Notes: a model not told the origin generated them from the letters alone. Positions 7,554 to 20,100 are shown, counted from the stretch's first letter. The stretch is DNA of 64,000 nt from UBA1181 sp045639525 (GCA_045639525.1 JAZUDI010000044.1:1-64000), one strand, 5' to 3'. Made by a program: numbers and translations.

Positions 7554-9044
7554 ATGAAAAAAGTAAGTTTACTTTTCTTATCTGCTTCGCTTTGTGCGAG
7601 CGCTTTTGCTGGCGATGTATATCTTATCAAGGATGGTAAGTTGCAAGCTGGTGTTTCTTACGAGCAATGGGAAGACGCTGAGGGTATTCCTTGCGGTAAG
7701 TTGACTGAGGGTGACGGTTTCGCTACTCTTAACCACGAGGGTCAATACTACGATGCAAGCTTGGTAATCGACCAATCAGTTTTGAAGTTCAACTTGAAGG
7801 GTAAGAACTTGGTTGTTGAGTATCAATTGCCAGCTGAGGCAATGTTGTACGATGAGGTAAAGGGTGCTGCGAACCTCGAGGCTAAGACTGCCGCTGGTAA
7901 GGATAAGCCAACTATGATCATTTCCGCATCTAAGGGTGCTGGTGAGGACGCTAAGTTCGAGCTTACTGACAAGAACAACATCTCTTTCGTTAACGTTGAC
8001 GGTAAGTTCAACCCAGAGGCTGAGAAGGGATTTGTTAAGTATGAGGGTTGCGCATACGCAAAGAGCGATGCTGACGTAGCAACTGTATTCGTTTCATACA
8101 TCCGTGAGAATGGTTACATCGAGGGAGGAACTCCTGCTGTAAAGATCAAGAACCTTTACTACGCTGAGCCTGATGTTAAGCCTTTCTACTCTTGCGCATT
8201 CGATGCAAAGGATACTTGGACAGAGACTATCAACATCGCCGCTGCAGGTGAGGATGGAACAGAGCACTTCGCTGGCCTTGGATTCTTCCAAGACAAGAAG
8301 GGTCTTACCATCTCTGGTGACGACGAGTGGGAGTACACTGCTGACTTCAAGATGTTGTACCAAAATGGTCCTGAGAACTGGACTGGTTCAGATGGTTCAG
8401 GATTCCTTTCTTCTGAGTTGTACCACGGTTTGTTGGTAAAGAGCCCAGCTGATTTCGCTAAGGAGTTCTTGGGTCAAGATATCGTAATTTCTTTCGAGGA
8501 TGTTGCTTTGCCAGCTGAGATTAAGGACGGTAAGATCAACGTAAGCTGTCTTATCTGCGAGGATCCTAAGTCTGCAGAGTTGCAAGGTGACGCTGCTACT
8601 GAGTTCATCCCAATGTTCGTTAAGTTCGACAACGATGAGACTGAGTACCAATTGTACTCTAAGTCTATCATCAACGGTCAATACACTCAAGAGTCTGAGG
8701 ACGTTGCAGTTCCTGCAGGTGCAAAGAGCGTGTCAGTTCGTTTCAAGGCTAACCCAACTTTCACTTACATCGTTGATAACTTGGTTCTTTCTGCTAACTA
8801 TTCTACTTCTGTTGCTAAGGTTAACGGTGATAGCAAGTCATTGTCTATCTATCCTAACCCAGTTGCAGAGGAGATCTCATTCAGCGGTATCGAGAACGTA
8901 GAGTCAGTTGAGATCGTTTCTTTGAACGGTGCTTCAGTACCATGCGCTGTAGTTAACGGAACAGTTAATGTTTCTAACTTGGCTGCTGGTGAGTACGTAG
9001 TTATCGTTAACAACGCTATCTCTGGTAAGTTCATCAAGAAATAA
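7554..9044 (+). CDS. Secreted protein with T9SS type A sorting domain (paralog 1, very highly expressed codons)
   Basis: 496 residues. A signal peptide ends near residue 19 (SAFA). The body, about 20-420, is not a fold I recognise; it opens with GDVYLIKDGKLQAGVSYEQW and contains DDEWEYTADFKML and FVKFDNDETEYQLYS. The last ~75 residues are a T9SS type A sorting domain: LSIYPNPVAEEISFSG, then SLNGASVP, then LAAGEYVVIVNN and FIKK. Sec export followed by T9SS release or anchoring is thus expected. Codon choice is extreme (Lys nearly always AAG, Gly GGT, Phe TTC, Asn AAC), matching gapA in this window and implying a very abundant product such as a surface-layer or matrix component. The next gene is a diverged paralog. 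Function unknown. Confidence 0.85.
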   Translation: MKKVSLLFLSASLCASAFAGDVYLIKDGKLQAGVSYEQWEDAEGIPCGKLTEGDGFATLNHEGQYYDASLVIDQSVLKFNLKGKNLVVEYQLPAEAMLYDEVKGAANLEAKTAAGKDKPTMIISASKGAGEDAKFELTDKNNISFVNVDGKFNPEAEKGFVKYEGCAYAKSDADVATVFVSYIRENGYIEGGTPAVKIKNLYYAEPDVKPFYSCAFDAKDTWTETINIAAAGEDGTEHFAGLGFFQDKKGLTISGDDEWEYTADFKMLYQNGPENWTGSDGSGFLSSELYHGLLVKSPADFAKEFLGQDIVISFEDVALPAEIKDGKINVSCLICEDPKSAELQGDAATEFIPMFVKFDNDETEYQLYSKSIINGQYTQESEDVAVPAGAKSVSVRFKANPTFTYIVDNLVLSANYSTSVAKVNGDSKSLSIYPNPVAEEISFSGIENVESVEIVSLNGASVPCAVVNGTVNVSNLAAGEYVVIVNNAISGKFIKK

Positions 9045-9065
9045 TCTTTCATAGATAATTTCAAT
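8994..9065 (+). repeat. 72-base direct repeat, copy 1
   Basis: Identical over 72 bases to 10691-10762. It covers the last 16 codons of paralog 1, its stop codon and 21 bases beyond. The flanking coding sequence of the two paralogs is far more diverged. Confidence 0.95.
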
Positions 9066-9068
9066 ACG

Positions 9069-9101
9069 AAAAAGCGGGGCAGTTTTGCTCCGCTTTTTTT
9101 G
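9069..9101 (+). terminator. Terminator of T9SS cargo paralog 1
   Basis: Ten-base stem AAGCGGGGCA / TGCTCCGCTT with loop GTTT, then a run of T. A near copy sits after paralog 2. The T-run plus G (TTTG at 9098-9101) may double as a weak -33 element for the next gene, whose TATATTTG is at 9119-9126 (spacing only 17). Confidence 0.85.
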
Positions 9102-9160
9102 TTTTATAATATTTGTTATATATTTGTTTCCTGGTTAAAGTATTATGTAAAGTGTTTTAA

Positions 9161-10741
9161 ATGTTTCCTTTTATGCGAAGTTTGTTGCTTTTGTTTTTTG
9201 CGTTTGTTTCCCTATCTCTATTTCCTCAGAATGTTTATATTATCAGGGATGGTTATATGCACGCTGCAGTTTCGTACAATCAGTATGAGGATGAGGGGGG
9301 ATTATCAAGCCCCGAGATAATACTCCACGATGGTTATTTGGAATTCGTGCCGCAAAGGTCTGGAGGTAATATCCGATTGGATATAGATCAGAAACGTCTT
9401 GATTTTTCACCTCTTCACAGACGTCTCGTATTAGAGTATCAATTGCCGGAGTCTGCCATGACTGTTGATGCGGAGACAGCTTCTGCCAATTGGCAAGCTC
9501 AGACCGCTGCGGATTATTGTGCGCCAACCTTGGTGGTTTCTACTTCGGCAGCCCGTGGAGATTCGGCGAAGGCAGATTGTTGGGATGAAAATACTATTTC
9601 TTATAGTTGCATAGATGGCAAATTTAATCCAGCTGCTTCTTCTGGTTATGTTACTTACAAAGGAGATCTTTTCTTGAAAAATAATGATGATGTGGCGACG
9701 ATTTTTATCAGATATTTACATGGTAAATCTTTCGATGATTCTGCAGACGTCTCTTTGAAAATTAAGAATCTATATTTTGAAGCTATTCATGACGAGTATC
9801 TTCCCTTCTATGCTTGTTCCTTCGACGCTCCAGATAGTGTTCCTGAAATTTTAAAATTTGCGAGGATGAGAGATTATGGAACGTATGATGGAACAGAGAG
9901 TGTGGCTGGACGTGGATTTCTTCCGAAATATTCTAAATTTAGCATCAATGGTGATGATGAATGGGAGTACACGGCTGATATCAAGATGCTATGTCAAGAG
10001 AAACCTGATGACTGGACCGGTTCGGATGAATCTGGCTTTCTTTATTCGGAATTGCGCCATGGCTTATTGGTTAAGAGTCCTGCTGATTTCTATGAGGAGC
10101 TCTTGGGACAATACATCGTTCTCTCTTTTGATAGAATTGATTTGCCATATGTTTCATATGGATCAAGAGCTGATAAGATTAATATTAGTTGCCTTGTCAG
10201 AAAAGATCCTGCGTCGGTGGAGTTGCAAGGTGACACTGCTTCTGAGTTCATCCCAGTGTATGTTAAATTTAACAACGATGACGCGGAATACCCATTGTTC
10301 ACTAAATCGCTCATCAATGATCAATATACGTTAGCGTCGGAGAAAGTTGTGGTTCCTCAAGGTGCAAGTAGCGTGTCGGTCCGTTTCAAGGCTAATCCTA
10401 AGGTCTCTTATATGGTAGATAATTTAGTGCTTTCTGCGGAACTGCCGGGTTGGCATTGTTGCCACCTCCCTTGCTACGATGATTTATGGATCGATGACCG
10501 TGACGATGGTGTCCCAAATGTGGAGAGTTATTCAACGGTGAAGTTTCATGTTGATTCATCGTCTGATATTCTTTCCTTTGAAGGCGTGGACCGATTAGAC
10601 CTTGTGGAGATTTTCACCATGGCGGGAATGAGTGTTTCGTGTGAAGTGGTCGATGGAAGCGTTGATATATCTAGATTGGTTGCTGGCGGGTACGTAGTTA
10701 TCGTTAACAACGCTATCTCTGGTAAGTTCATCAAGAAATAA
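9161..10741 (+). CDS. Secreted protein with T9SS type A sorting domain (paralog 2, ordinary codons)
   Basis: 526 residues; an alternative start at 9173 (MRSLLLLFF) would give a more typical signal peptide, cleaved near FPQ. It aligns with the preceding gene along its whole length: both have the opening VYxIxDGxxxAxVSY, then DDEWEYTAD, WTGSD, GLLVKSPADF and VSVRFKANP, and the C-terminal sorting domain ending FIKK. Codon use is mixed, unlike paralog 1, except for the last 16 codons, which are identical in DNA. A ~25-residue insert rich in His, Cys and Asp (WHCCHLPCYDD) precedes the sorting domain. Probably a low-expressed variant of the same surface component. Function unknown. Confidence 0.82.
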   Translation: MFPFMRSLLLLFFAFVSLSLFPQNVYIIRDGYMHAAVSYNQYEDEGGLSSPEIILHDGYLEFVPQRSGGNIRLDIDQKRLDFSPLHRRLVLEYQLPESAMTVDAETASANWQAQTAADYCAPTLVVSTSAARGDSAKADCWDENTISYSCIDGKFNPAASSGYVTYKGDLFLKNNDDVATIFIRYLHGKSFDDSADVSLKIKNLYFEAIHDEYLPFYACSFDAPDSVPEILKFARMRDYGTYDGTESVAGRGFLPKYSKFSINGDDEWEYTADIKMLCQEKPDDWTGSDESGFLYSELRHGLLVKSPADFYEELLGQYIVLSFDRIDLPYVSYGSRADKINISCLVRKDPASVELQGDTASEFIPVYVKFNNDDAEYPLFTKSLINDQYTLASEKVVVPQGASSVSVRFKANPKVSYMVDNLVLSAELPGWHCCHLPCYDDLWIDDRDDGVPNVESYSTVKFHVDSSSDILSFEGVDRLDLVEIFTMAGMSVSCEVVDGSVDISRLVAGGYVVIVNNAISGKFIKK

Positions 10742-10762
10742 TCTTTCATAGATAATTTCAAT
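10691..10762 (+). repeat. 72-base direct repeat, copy 2
   Basis: Exact copy of 8994-9065 at the 3' end of paralog 2 and past its stop. The surrounding gene uses different codons, so the shared block looks like recent gene conversion or recombination rather than slow common descent. Confidence 0.95.
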
Positions 10763-10765
10763 CTA

Positions 10766-10797
10766 AAAGCGGAGCAGTTTTTGCTCCGCTTTTTTTG
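10766..10797 (+). terminator. Terminator of T9SS cargo paralog 2
   Basis: AAAGCGGAGCA / TGCTCCGCTTT hairpin followed by a T-run; near copy of the terminator at 9069-9101. Confidence 0.85.
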
Positions 10798-10990
10798 TGC
10801 GTGGCTAAGGCCGCTTGCACTTCACCATCTCCTCGTTTTTTTTTGCATATTCATTCCTGTTTTTGCATATTCATTCTTGGAGGCCCTTCGAAAATCCTGC
10901 CCGGAATCCCAGTGTTTGCTGGATTCATTCTCTTGAACATTGATATATTTATAAATATCGTCGTGGCGTTGTTATTTTTTTGAAATTTTA
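10798..10990. other. Intergenic spacer before the giant adhesin
   Basis: No gene seen. A short near-repeat, TTTTGCATATTCATTC, occurs twice in tandem (about 10842-10857 and 10860-10875). The promoter of the adhesin follows at 10992. Confidence 0.5.
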
Positions 10991-10991
10991 A

Positions 10992-11021
10992 TTGTTGTTT
11001 GGCTAATTTGTTATAATTTTG
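10992..11021 (+). promoter_or_regulatory. Promoter of the giant adhesin operon
   Basis: TTG at 10992-10994, 19 bases, then TAATTTTG at 11014-11021. The predicted leader to the ATG at 11173 is long, about 145 bases, and no riboswitch fold was recognised in it. Confidence 0.65.
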
Positions 11022-11172
11022 CACTCGAAATTTTGTGTTAAAAAATGTTGTATCACTTTGGGTGTGATTTTTTTTAGATGAGTATGTCGCGTTTGTGGAA
11101 AAATTGCACGATTGTTGTGAGTAATAGACGAAGCAGAAATAGAAACAAATAATTATTAATTAATATTTAATC

Positions 11173-14100
11173 ATGACAGCAAAAAATCGAATGTTAAGAG
11201 TAATCTTTATGATTCTCGCATTTTCGCTTTGTTGGACTGATACCTTTGCAAAAAAGGTAGAGGTGTCGACGGCGGCGGAATTTGCAACTGCGATTGCGGG
11301 TGATGATGGTGATACGATTTCTATTACGAAGTCGTTTTCTCTAGCATCCGCTTTGACATTGCAAAAACCAGTGACTATTTTGGGTAATGGAAATACCATT
11401 ACGAGAAGTACAACAGCATCAAGGCGCATTATCTTTAATGCCGATGTCAATGTCCAGAATTTGACATTCGATGGATCTGGTACTTCGTCAGCAACCTATT
11501 CTTTCATTTATGTGAATGCTAATAAGAAGGTGACGATGGATGAAAGTACTTCTATTCGTAATAGTGGTAATGGAACTGTTCTTATAGTGGATGGTACTTT
11601 GGTAGGTGGTGTAGTCCTTAGTAACACTACGTCTCGCTACTATGATCTCGTGACGGTTGCTTTAGGTGGTAAGGTGATTAACACTTTGTTCTATGCGAAT
11701 ACAGTAGAGGGTACTAATGCTTATAGAAATGCGGTCGTCACATTGGAAGGTGGTCACCTTGTTAATGTTTCGATAGTGAATAATCTACTGAGAGGTGGTA
11801 ACGCAGGCGGAACTGTAAGTTATGCTACTGGCGTTCGCTCTACCAATAACAATAGCCGTGTGATTAACTCTATTGTCTCTCTGAATCGTAATTCACAGGC
11901 AACTGCAGCCAATACCGCTTTGTATAATTTGAGCGCTTCCCAAGTAATCACCTCTTATACGGAGTACGCTGATCCTGGTTTTGTCTCAGTAGCGGATAAC
12001 AACTATGCTTTGGCGCCAGGTTCTAAATGTGCTGATAAGGGTACCAACTCCTACAACAGCGAACCAAAGGACTTGGCTGGTTTAGACCGTATCTCGGCAG
12101 GAACCATCGACCAAGGTGCTTATGAGTTCCAAAGTTGCGCGCACATCACTGCCTCTAAGAGCGAGAACTTGATCATCGGTGAGCGTGTTGTCTTGGAGGT
12201 GAAGAGTGTAAGTGCAGAGTACGCGTCTTTGGCGTATGAGTTCCAATGGCAGAGTAGCCGTGATGGATCCACTTGGAGCAACATCGGTCGTGATGCCAAC
12301 GAGGCTCGTTACATCATCGACCCTGTTACCGACGAGATCCCTTACTATAGAGTAAACCTTGTGAGAAAGGGTGGTAGCCGTGATGTAATCTGTACTGCCT
12401 ACGCACCAGTGCTTCGTTTCGCCGATCCATATGTGCGTTTTGTCGCTTCTGGTTACGACCGTGTCGTTACACACTACTCGTTTGAGGTGCCTTTCGGTAA
12501 TGAAATCAAGTTTGGTTTGGAAGCTATTAACCACGCACAAATTGTTGATTTCAAATTGTCGGAAAAGTTGTTGGAGCGCACCCAGTCTTGGAGTTACGAC
12601 GCCAGTGAGGTAGAGAACTTCATGTACAAGAAGAAGATTGAGGATGCTTATGAGTACACGTTGTCTTATTCTTATAGAATCGGAACCGTAACGACAAAGA
12701 AAGATACCTCCTTCATCGTACGTCCTATCTACAAGTGTACAGGAAAGAGCAACCAAGTGATTTGGTTCGATGATTTCGGTACATTCGATAAGAGCGCAAA
12801 CAGTGGTAATGGTTCTTACACCTACTTGGCTAAGACTGGTGACACCACTATCGCTCGATATACATTCAATGGTAACAACAGAACCATTAAATCATCAAAT
12901 GGTAATTCTTATGGTGCTACCTACGCAGTGCCTGACTTCCGAAATGCAGTAGTTGGCCACAACTATAGTGGTGCCAACAATTTTCAGGTGAATGATGGTT
13001 ACTATGTTGTTTGTCCTTCTACCCACGATGCATGGAGCGGACACGAGAACTATTTCGGTAACTTCCCTGACCATACCTCTGGTGACTTCAAGGGCGGTAT
13101 GTTGGGTGTGAACTGCCGCGAGAACTCAAAAAACACCCGTATCTATCAACGTGATTTCTCTGTAGAGTGTGACTCCTCGTTGGTGATCTTCTCTTGCTAC
13201 GTGGCTAACTTCAACCAAGTAGACTATTCTAACATTTCACAAAGAACTGATCGTTTCATCGATGCCAACGTCCGTTTGGATATCTTCGAGGTCGATAAGG
13301 CTGGAAAGGAGACTTTGATCGGTGTCGCTTACTCTGGTGATTTGTTGAGCCGTGAGCATGACTACGATGCTGTGGATGGTGTGGATACCTATTGGTCTAA
13401 CCTCTCCGCTAAGTTCCTTGGTAACGCTGGTGTTACCTATCGTATCGCTTTGACCAACAACCGTAATGGTGGTAGTGGTAACGATATGTTGTTTGATGAT
13501 ATCTCCATTACCGCTTGCTGTCCGGATATGGCGATCTCTGATAACCCTTCGTTTGTGAACGAAAACCAAAATGTGGAGATTTGTGGTTCTGATTCTTCTA
13601 CCTATTCCATCTATGCGATCATGAAGGATGGTACGGTAGCGACCGACTACTTTGTCAATCCATACTACTATTTGTACCAATACCGCGAGAAGGGTCAGAT
13701 GTCCTGGAAGAACTTGGTCGAGGGAGATGATCCTTATGTGACTGACAACAAGTACACCATCGACTTGACTACCTTCCCTACCGGAAGTGAGTGCCGTGTC
13801 ATCTTGGCGCGTAGCACCCAACGTATTGAGCAGATTTTGAATCACTACAATGCTACATTGAAATATACTGATTGGAATGAGGAGCAACGTTACCCTGCCG
13901 TTAATTGCGAAGAGGGTATCTATGGTGTTGCTTACGGATATTCCATCAGCTACTATCCTGATTTGGCCTCTTTGGATGCCGATAAGGTAAAAGTGGCTTG
14001 TCCTGACCAAACATTTACCTTTGAGTATGACCCAGGAGAGGTTTGGAAGGAGAGAACTTGGTTGGATGGCAGCAAGGCGCAAGTCGGCACTGGAACATCC

Positions 14101-17100
14101 TTCTCTGCCAAGAAATCTTCTAATGAGATCGATACTTATTACTTCGTAGTAGCGGGAGAGGGCGGTGCTTGTCCTGACACCACTACTTTCGAGGCTCGTT
14201 TGAACCACTCGTTGGCCTTCGATGAGGTTGAGGATATCAACGCTAATGCGGCTGCCAACTGTAAGGCGAGTGTCGAGTTGAAGAGTTACAAGCCTGATTA
14301 CAGCTACTGTGCTCCTGATGAGGACAAGGTGCTTTATTCATATAATGTAAATGGTGGCGCTTGGGTTGACTATGCGGATGACGCGAAGGCCGAGCTTGCT
14401 GATCAAGACACCGTGACATGGCGCGCAATCCTCTTCGTAAAGGGTGACGCAGTTGCTCTTGATACGGTTACTTTGAAGCAACCAGCTCACATCTCCGATA
14501 AGAGCGAGCCAATCATCGATTGCGCTACTTTGTCGCAAGAGGTTGAGTTGCCAGCTGGTAAGGAGTTCTCTGGTGATGTTACGTTCTCTGTTTCCGCTTC
14601 GGATATCAAGAACGCTTCAACCGATAACTGTACTGAATCAGCGAACTTGAAGGTGAACTGGAATTCATACGCAGGTACTGAGTTGGGTTCATTCGGTGAG
14701 ATTACCGAGAATGTTGCATTGAACGTCTATACTAATCCTAAGAGAGAGATCATCTGGGGTGTTACCGATGAGGCTGGCAATAACAGCGCGCCTTGTATCG
14801 CTACTTATGAGGTGAAGAAGGATAAGTATGATGGACCAGACGGACCATACGCGGTGATCCGCGACACCACTATCTGTGCGGGAGACTTCCCATACACATG
14901 GTATGGTCATACTTTCACTAAGAGTGGTGAGACTGCTGAGGTGGGTTACGCACTCTTGAAGGTATCCGCTGACGATACCTATTTCAGAACCCTCAAGACT
15001 ACCGCTTGTGGCTCATTCGAGTTCAACGGCGAGGAGTACGACAAGACGGGTGTTTATACTGTAACAATGAAGAATGATGGAGCTTGTGATAGCGTCATCA
15101 CTTTGGATTTGACCATTTTGCCGGTATTTGAATCAGTTGAAAAGATCGCTGCATGTGACTCGTTCGAGTGGAATGGTGTTACCTACAAGACTTCTGGTAT
15201 CTATACCGAAACTCTTACAGCGAAGAATGGTTGCGACTCAATCGCACAATTGGATTTGAAGATCGGTACTTCGTTCTACGATACAGCTCAGGTGGCTGTC
15301 GCTAACAAGTACACTTGGAGCGAGACTGGTGTGACTTACACTAAATCTGGTGTTTACAAGCACGAGATGACCACTTCCGATGAGAGCAAGTGCGATAGCA
15401 TCTATGTTTTGGATTTGACTATTTACGAGCCATCTTATGGTGACACTACCATCTACATCTGTCAAAAGGAGTTGCCTTACAAATACACGGCGAAATTCCC
15501 TGGCGTGAAAGATGTTGAGGAGAAGTCGCTTGTTAAGGATACTGTCATCACTTACGCTCGTGAGAATATGGGTGACTCAATCATCACATTCCATGTCAAT
15601 GTGTTGAAAGAGACTTCCGCTGATTTCACTCGCGCACTTTGTAGATCAGAGTTCCCTTACACATTCGATGCGGCTAAAAACTTGGTGGTTTATGAACCAC
15701 AAAGTGATACGGCGTTTGTTATCGAGAACCGAGTTGGTTGTGATAGTACCATCAATTTGCATATCGATATCTTGGAGGCATCTCCAATCACATTCGTGAA
15801 TGAGACCTCTTGCGACTCTTACGTTTATAGAGGTGAGACATTTACGGAGGATACCGCTTTCGTTCTTACTTTGAAGAATGTCGCTGGTTGCGACTCTGTC
15901 GTAGATGTGAAGTTGACTATCAACCACACATTGAATACCATCGAGGATTTGGGCGAGGTTTGCGACTCTGTAGAGTGGCATGGTAATTGGTATTATGCAA
16001 CCAATAATATCGCTACTTACACAACTTCCTCAAATGTGACTGGTTGTGATTCAATCGTTACATTGAATGTTGTGGTGAACCATTCTGTTAAGACTTCTGA
16101 TAATTTACACCTTTGTACGAGCCAATTCGATGCTGAGGGCAAGTATGCCGCTCCACAATGGGGCAAGGTGTTCGAGTTGCCTGCAACTATCCCTGCCGTG
16201 CTTACAGATACCTTCAAGACCACTACGTTGAAGGGCTGTGACTCAATCGTCGCATTGAACATCTATGTGGATAACAGTATCGATATCCACGACACGGTGA
16301 TCGCTAAAGATCGTTACACTTGGCCGGTGACTGGCACGGAATATACAGCATCTGGCGTTTACAATGTCGCTCCTACGGTTAATGCACTTGGATGTGATAG
16401 CGCTGCTCAACTTGCTTTGCATATCATCCCAACCAAGAGCGCCGAGAAGTATGACAGCGCTTGCGCGATGTATGTATTCCGCTATGGTACTGAGGAGAGA
16501 AAGACAACCGAGGATGCGGTTTGGACTCTCAAATTCGAATACGACACCACTATCACAATGGCTCCTGGTAAGGATATCGTTGTGAAGGGTGACTCTATTT
16601 TGACACTCCATGTGAAGGTGAACAAGCCAGCTGTGGTTAACCTTCCTACCTTCGTGGTTTGCGAGGATACCGTATGGAACGGCATCCATATCACAGATTC
16701 CGGCAGATACTCATTCATAACCACTTCTACGGTGACTGGATGTGATTCTACCACATGGGCTGCCTTCCGTGTAAGACGTGTGACACCTTTTGACACGACA
16801 GTTGTCGCTTGTGATGAGTTTACTTGGGATAAGAATGGTGTGAAATACACTGCTTCCGCTGAAGATGCGGTACATGTTCCATTCAGCGACGGCAAGTGCG
16901 ATTCAATTATCTACAACTTGCATTTGACTGTCAACAAATCCACAGAAGGGGATGTAAATGTATCTCTTCCTCAATCGGATTTGGCTAATTATAGTGTAGA
17001 GGGTCATAAGGGATTTGTTCCTGAGGCTATCAAGAAGGCTGATGGCTCAGTAGTTGCGGTTACCCTTACTTCTGAAGAGATTGCCAAGAACAGTTTCTTG

Positions 17101-20100
17101 TCAAGATTTAAGAATGACGCAAATTGTGATTCGACAGTCAATGTCCATATCACATTGTTGGAATCTTCTGATACGACTAAGTTGAGTGATAAGATTTGTC
17201 GTGCGGATCTTCCTTACGCTTTGAATGTTGCCGGTGTCGACTATAATGTTTATGGTGACACAATGGTGATGGCTAAGAATAAGATCGGTGGCGATAGCAT
17301 CGTGACACTCGCTTTGACAATCAACGAAGCTAACTCTGAAAGAGTGGTTGAAGATGTTTGCGGATTGAGTTTCACTTGGAATGGTAAGACTTATACCGAG
17401 AGCGCTGAGGATGAATACCTCACGACAAATGCCGCAGGTTGTGACTCTACCGTTACTTTGTATTTGACGCTTCGCAAACCTACTTATAAGGTAGAGTCCA
17501 TTTCTGCTTGTGACTCTATGTTGTGGAACGGTGTTTGGTACAAAGAGTCCCACATCGCTTCTGCCGAGTCGATCGAGAAGACCTTTAAGGTAGCTCTTGG
17601 TGATGAAACCGGTGAGACGCTTCCTTACTATGTGGAGCCAACACCTAATAAGGCAGGTTGCGATTCAGTTGTGATCCTCGACTTGACTATTACGAAGACT
17701 GTTTATGGAACCGTAAAATCAGAGACCTCTTGTGATGCGTTCCAATGGTTGGCAACTGATGAGCATCCAGACGGTATCTACACTGAGTCTGGTTTGTATG
17801 AGGCTCGAACCACTTCGCATCTTTCAAACTGTGACTCTGTCGCATACATTGATTTGACTATCTTGAAGTCAACATCACTTGATACGGTTTTGAAGGTATG
17901 TGAGAACAAACCGATGGTATTCGACGGAAAGAGCATCCAGGGTGATACTACATTCGTGATCGAGAATAAAGCTGGTTGCGACTCTATCATTAATGTAACT
18001 GTTCAAACCTTCCCAGTTTACGACACAACTATTTCTATCGTCACTTGCGATACAGTAGTTGAGTGGTTGGGTGAGACTTACAAGGCGTCTGGTTCATATT
18101 CGAAGACGCTTAAGACTAAGGCTTGCGATTGCGACTCTGTCGTTACTTTGAATCTTACAATCAATCCGTCTCCAGTTGTTAATCTTACAGAGACAGCTTG
18201 CGGACGTTATGAGTTGAATGGTAAGTATTATACTGAATCCGGTATTGTAAAGGATACCTTCACTTCAGTTCACGGTTGTGACTCTATCGTCATCGTCGAT
18301 CTTACAGTGACCAAGATGGAGCTTATCGCTCCTGATACTGTAAAGGTATTGGCTGGCGAGGATTGTAAGTCTGAGGTTAACTTGGATCAAATGAAGCCTA
18401 CAATCAACTTCTGTGATCCAACTGCTGAAGCTGATTACTCATACAGTATGGATTCTCTCGTTTGGTCAGTGGTAACGCCAAACGGAACCGCTACTGTTGA
18501 GAACGGTGACACTATTTACTGGCGTGTTGATCTTTCCGATCAAGTCGGTAAGTTGGATAGCCTTGTTATGAAGCAAATTGTCTCTGTGGTCGATTCTACG
18601 GAGCCTCAATTCTTGGAGGATTGCTCCGCTTGGGTGAGCGTTTATAAGGTGACCGATACCATTACAGGTAATGTCTCCTTCACACTTGGTACTGAGGCTA
18701 TCCTTAGCAAGGTGAAAGATAACTGTAGCGACAATGCTTCCCTTGATGTTCAATGGGACATCAATGGTGCTGGATTCGTCTCTGTAAAGAAGGATTCAAC
18801 CTTTACATTGAACGCTTACAAGGGTGATTCAGTCTCTATCTCTTGGAAGGTCGTTGACGCTTCCGGTAATGAGAGCGCCGTTTGTGAGAAGGTTTATGAG
18901 ATCGAGCGCGACACGACAGGTGAGGATGGTGAGAAGTACTCTATCATCCGTGATACAGTCATCTGTTCTAACGATATGCCATTCTCTTGGCATGGCGCGA
19001 CATTCGAGAACGATGGTGATACCGCTCACGTAGGTACTACATTGTTGAATGTCCATGTGAACAAGTCATTCTTTGTGACTGATACGGTTGTCATCTGCGA
19101 CAGCTACATCTGGCGTGATGGCGTTACCTACACAGAAAGCAACAACACTGCTATCTACAACAAGGCTAACGCTGGTACTTGCGACTCTGTCTACACATTG
19201 AATTTGACTATCTTGAAGTCAACCAAGCTTGATACGACAATCACAGTTTGTGAGAGCCAGTTGCCAGTTGCTTTGGGTGCTTCGGTAATCAGCTCTGATT
19301 CAACCTTCCAATTGGTTAATGCCGCTGGTTGTGACTCTTTGGTTAACGTTAAGTTGAATGTGATCCCTACAAAGAGAGATACAGCTAATGAGTTGGCTTG
19401 CGTATCTTACGTTTGGGCTGGCAAGACTTTGACCGAGAGCGGAGTTTACTCTGACACGTTGACTTCTAACGCAGGTTGCGACTCCATCTCAGTGTTGAAC
19501 TTGACGATCGCTCAGCCTGCTTACGATACAATCGTCGCTAAGAACGTTTGTCATGCGTTCACCATGAATGGTGTGGCTTACACTGAGTCTGGTATCTACA
19601 ACGATACGCTTCAAACAGTTCAAGGTTGCGACTCTATCGTGACATTGGATTTGACCATTGCTCCTGTCCTTTACGATACGGTATCTATGCGTATCTACTG
19701 TGGATCCCTTGTATGGAATGGCAAGGAGTACTTCGAGACTGGTGTTTATAACGATACTTTGGTCTCTTCCGCTTACGGTTGCGACTCTATCGTGACACTC
19801 GATTTCGTCAACGCTCCTCTCCACTACAACATTGAGTTGACCACTTGCGAGGGATTGGCTGCTGATTTCAAGGGCATCGCTATCACACAAGACACTGTCT
19901 TGAGCGTTGCTGATGAAAATGACGGATGTGATGTCATTTACAATGTGACACTTCATGTTACACCAGCATTCTCCGGCGATACTGCTTTGGTTCAAGCTTG
20001 TGAATCTTACGATTGGAATGGCTTGACACTTACCGAGAGCGGTTTGTACCGTGACACGATCACAAGCGTTAACGGTTGTGATTCCGTAGCACTCCTTCGC

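Noticed and set aside
12082..14208. Long minus-strand ORFs opposite the adhesin (also 20164-21039)
   Set aside because: They are shadows caused by the strong codon bias of the adhesin. Their protein sequences have no domains, and the plus strand has clear motifs throughout.
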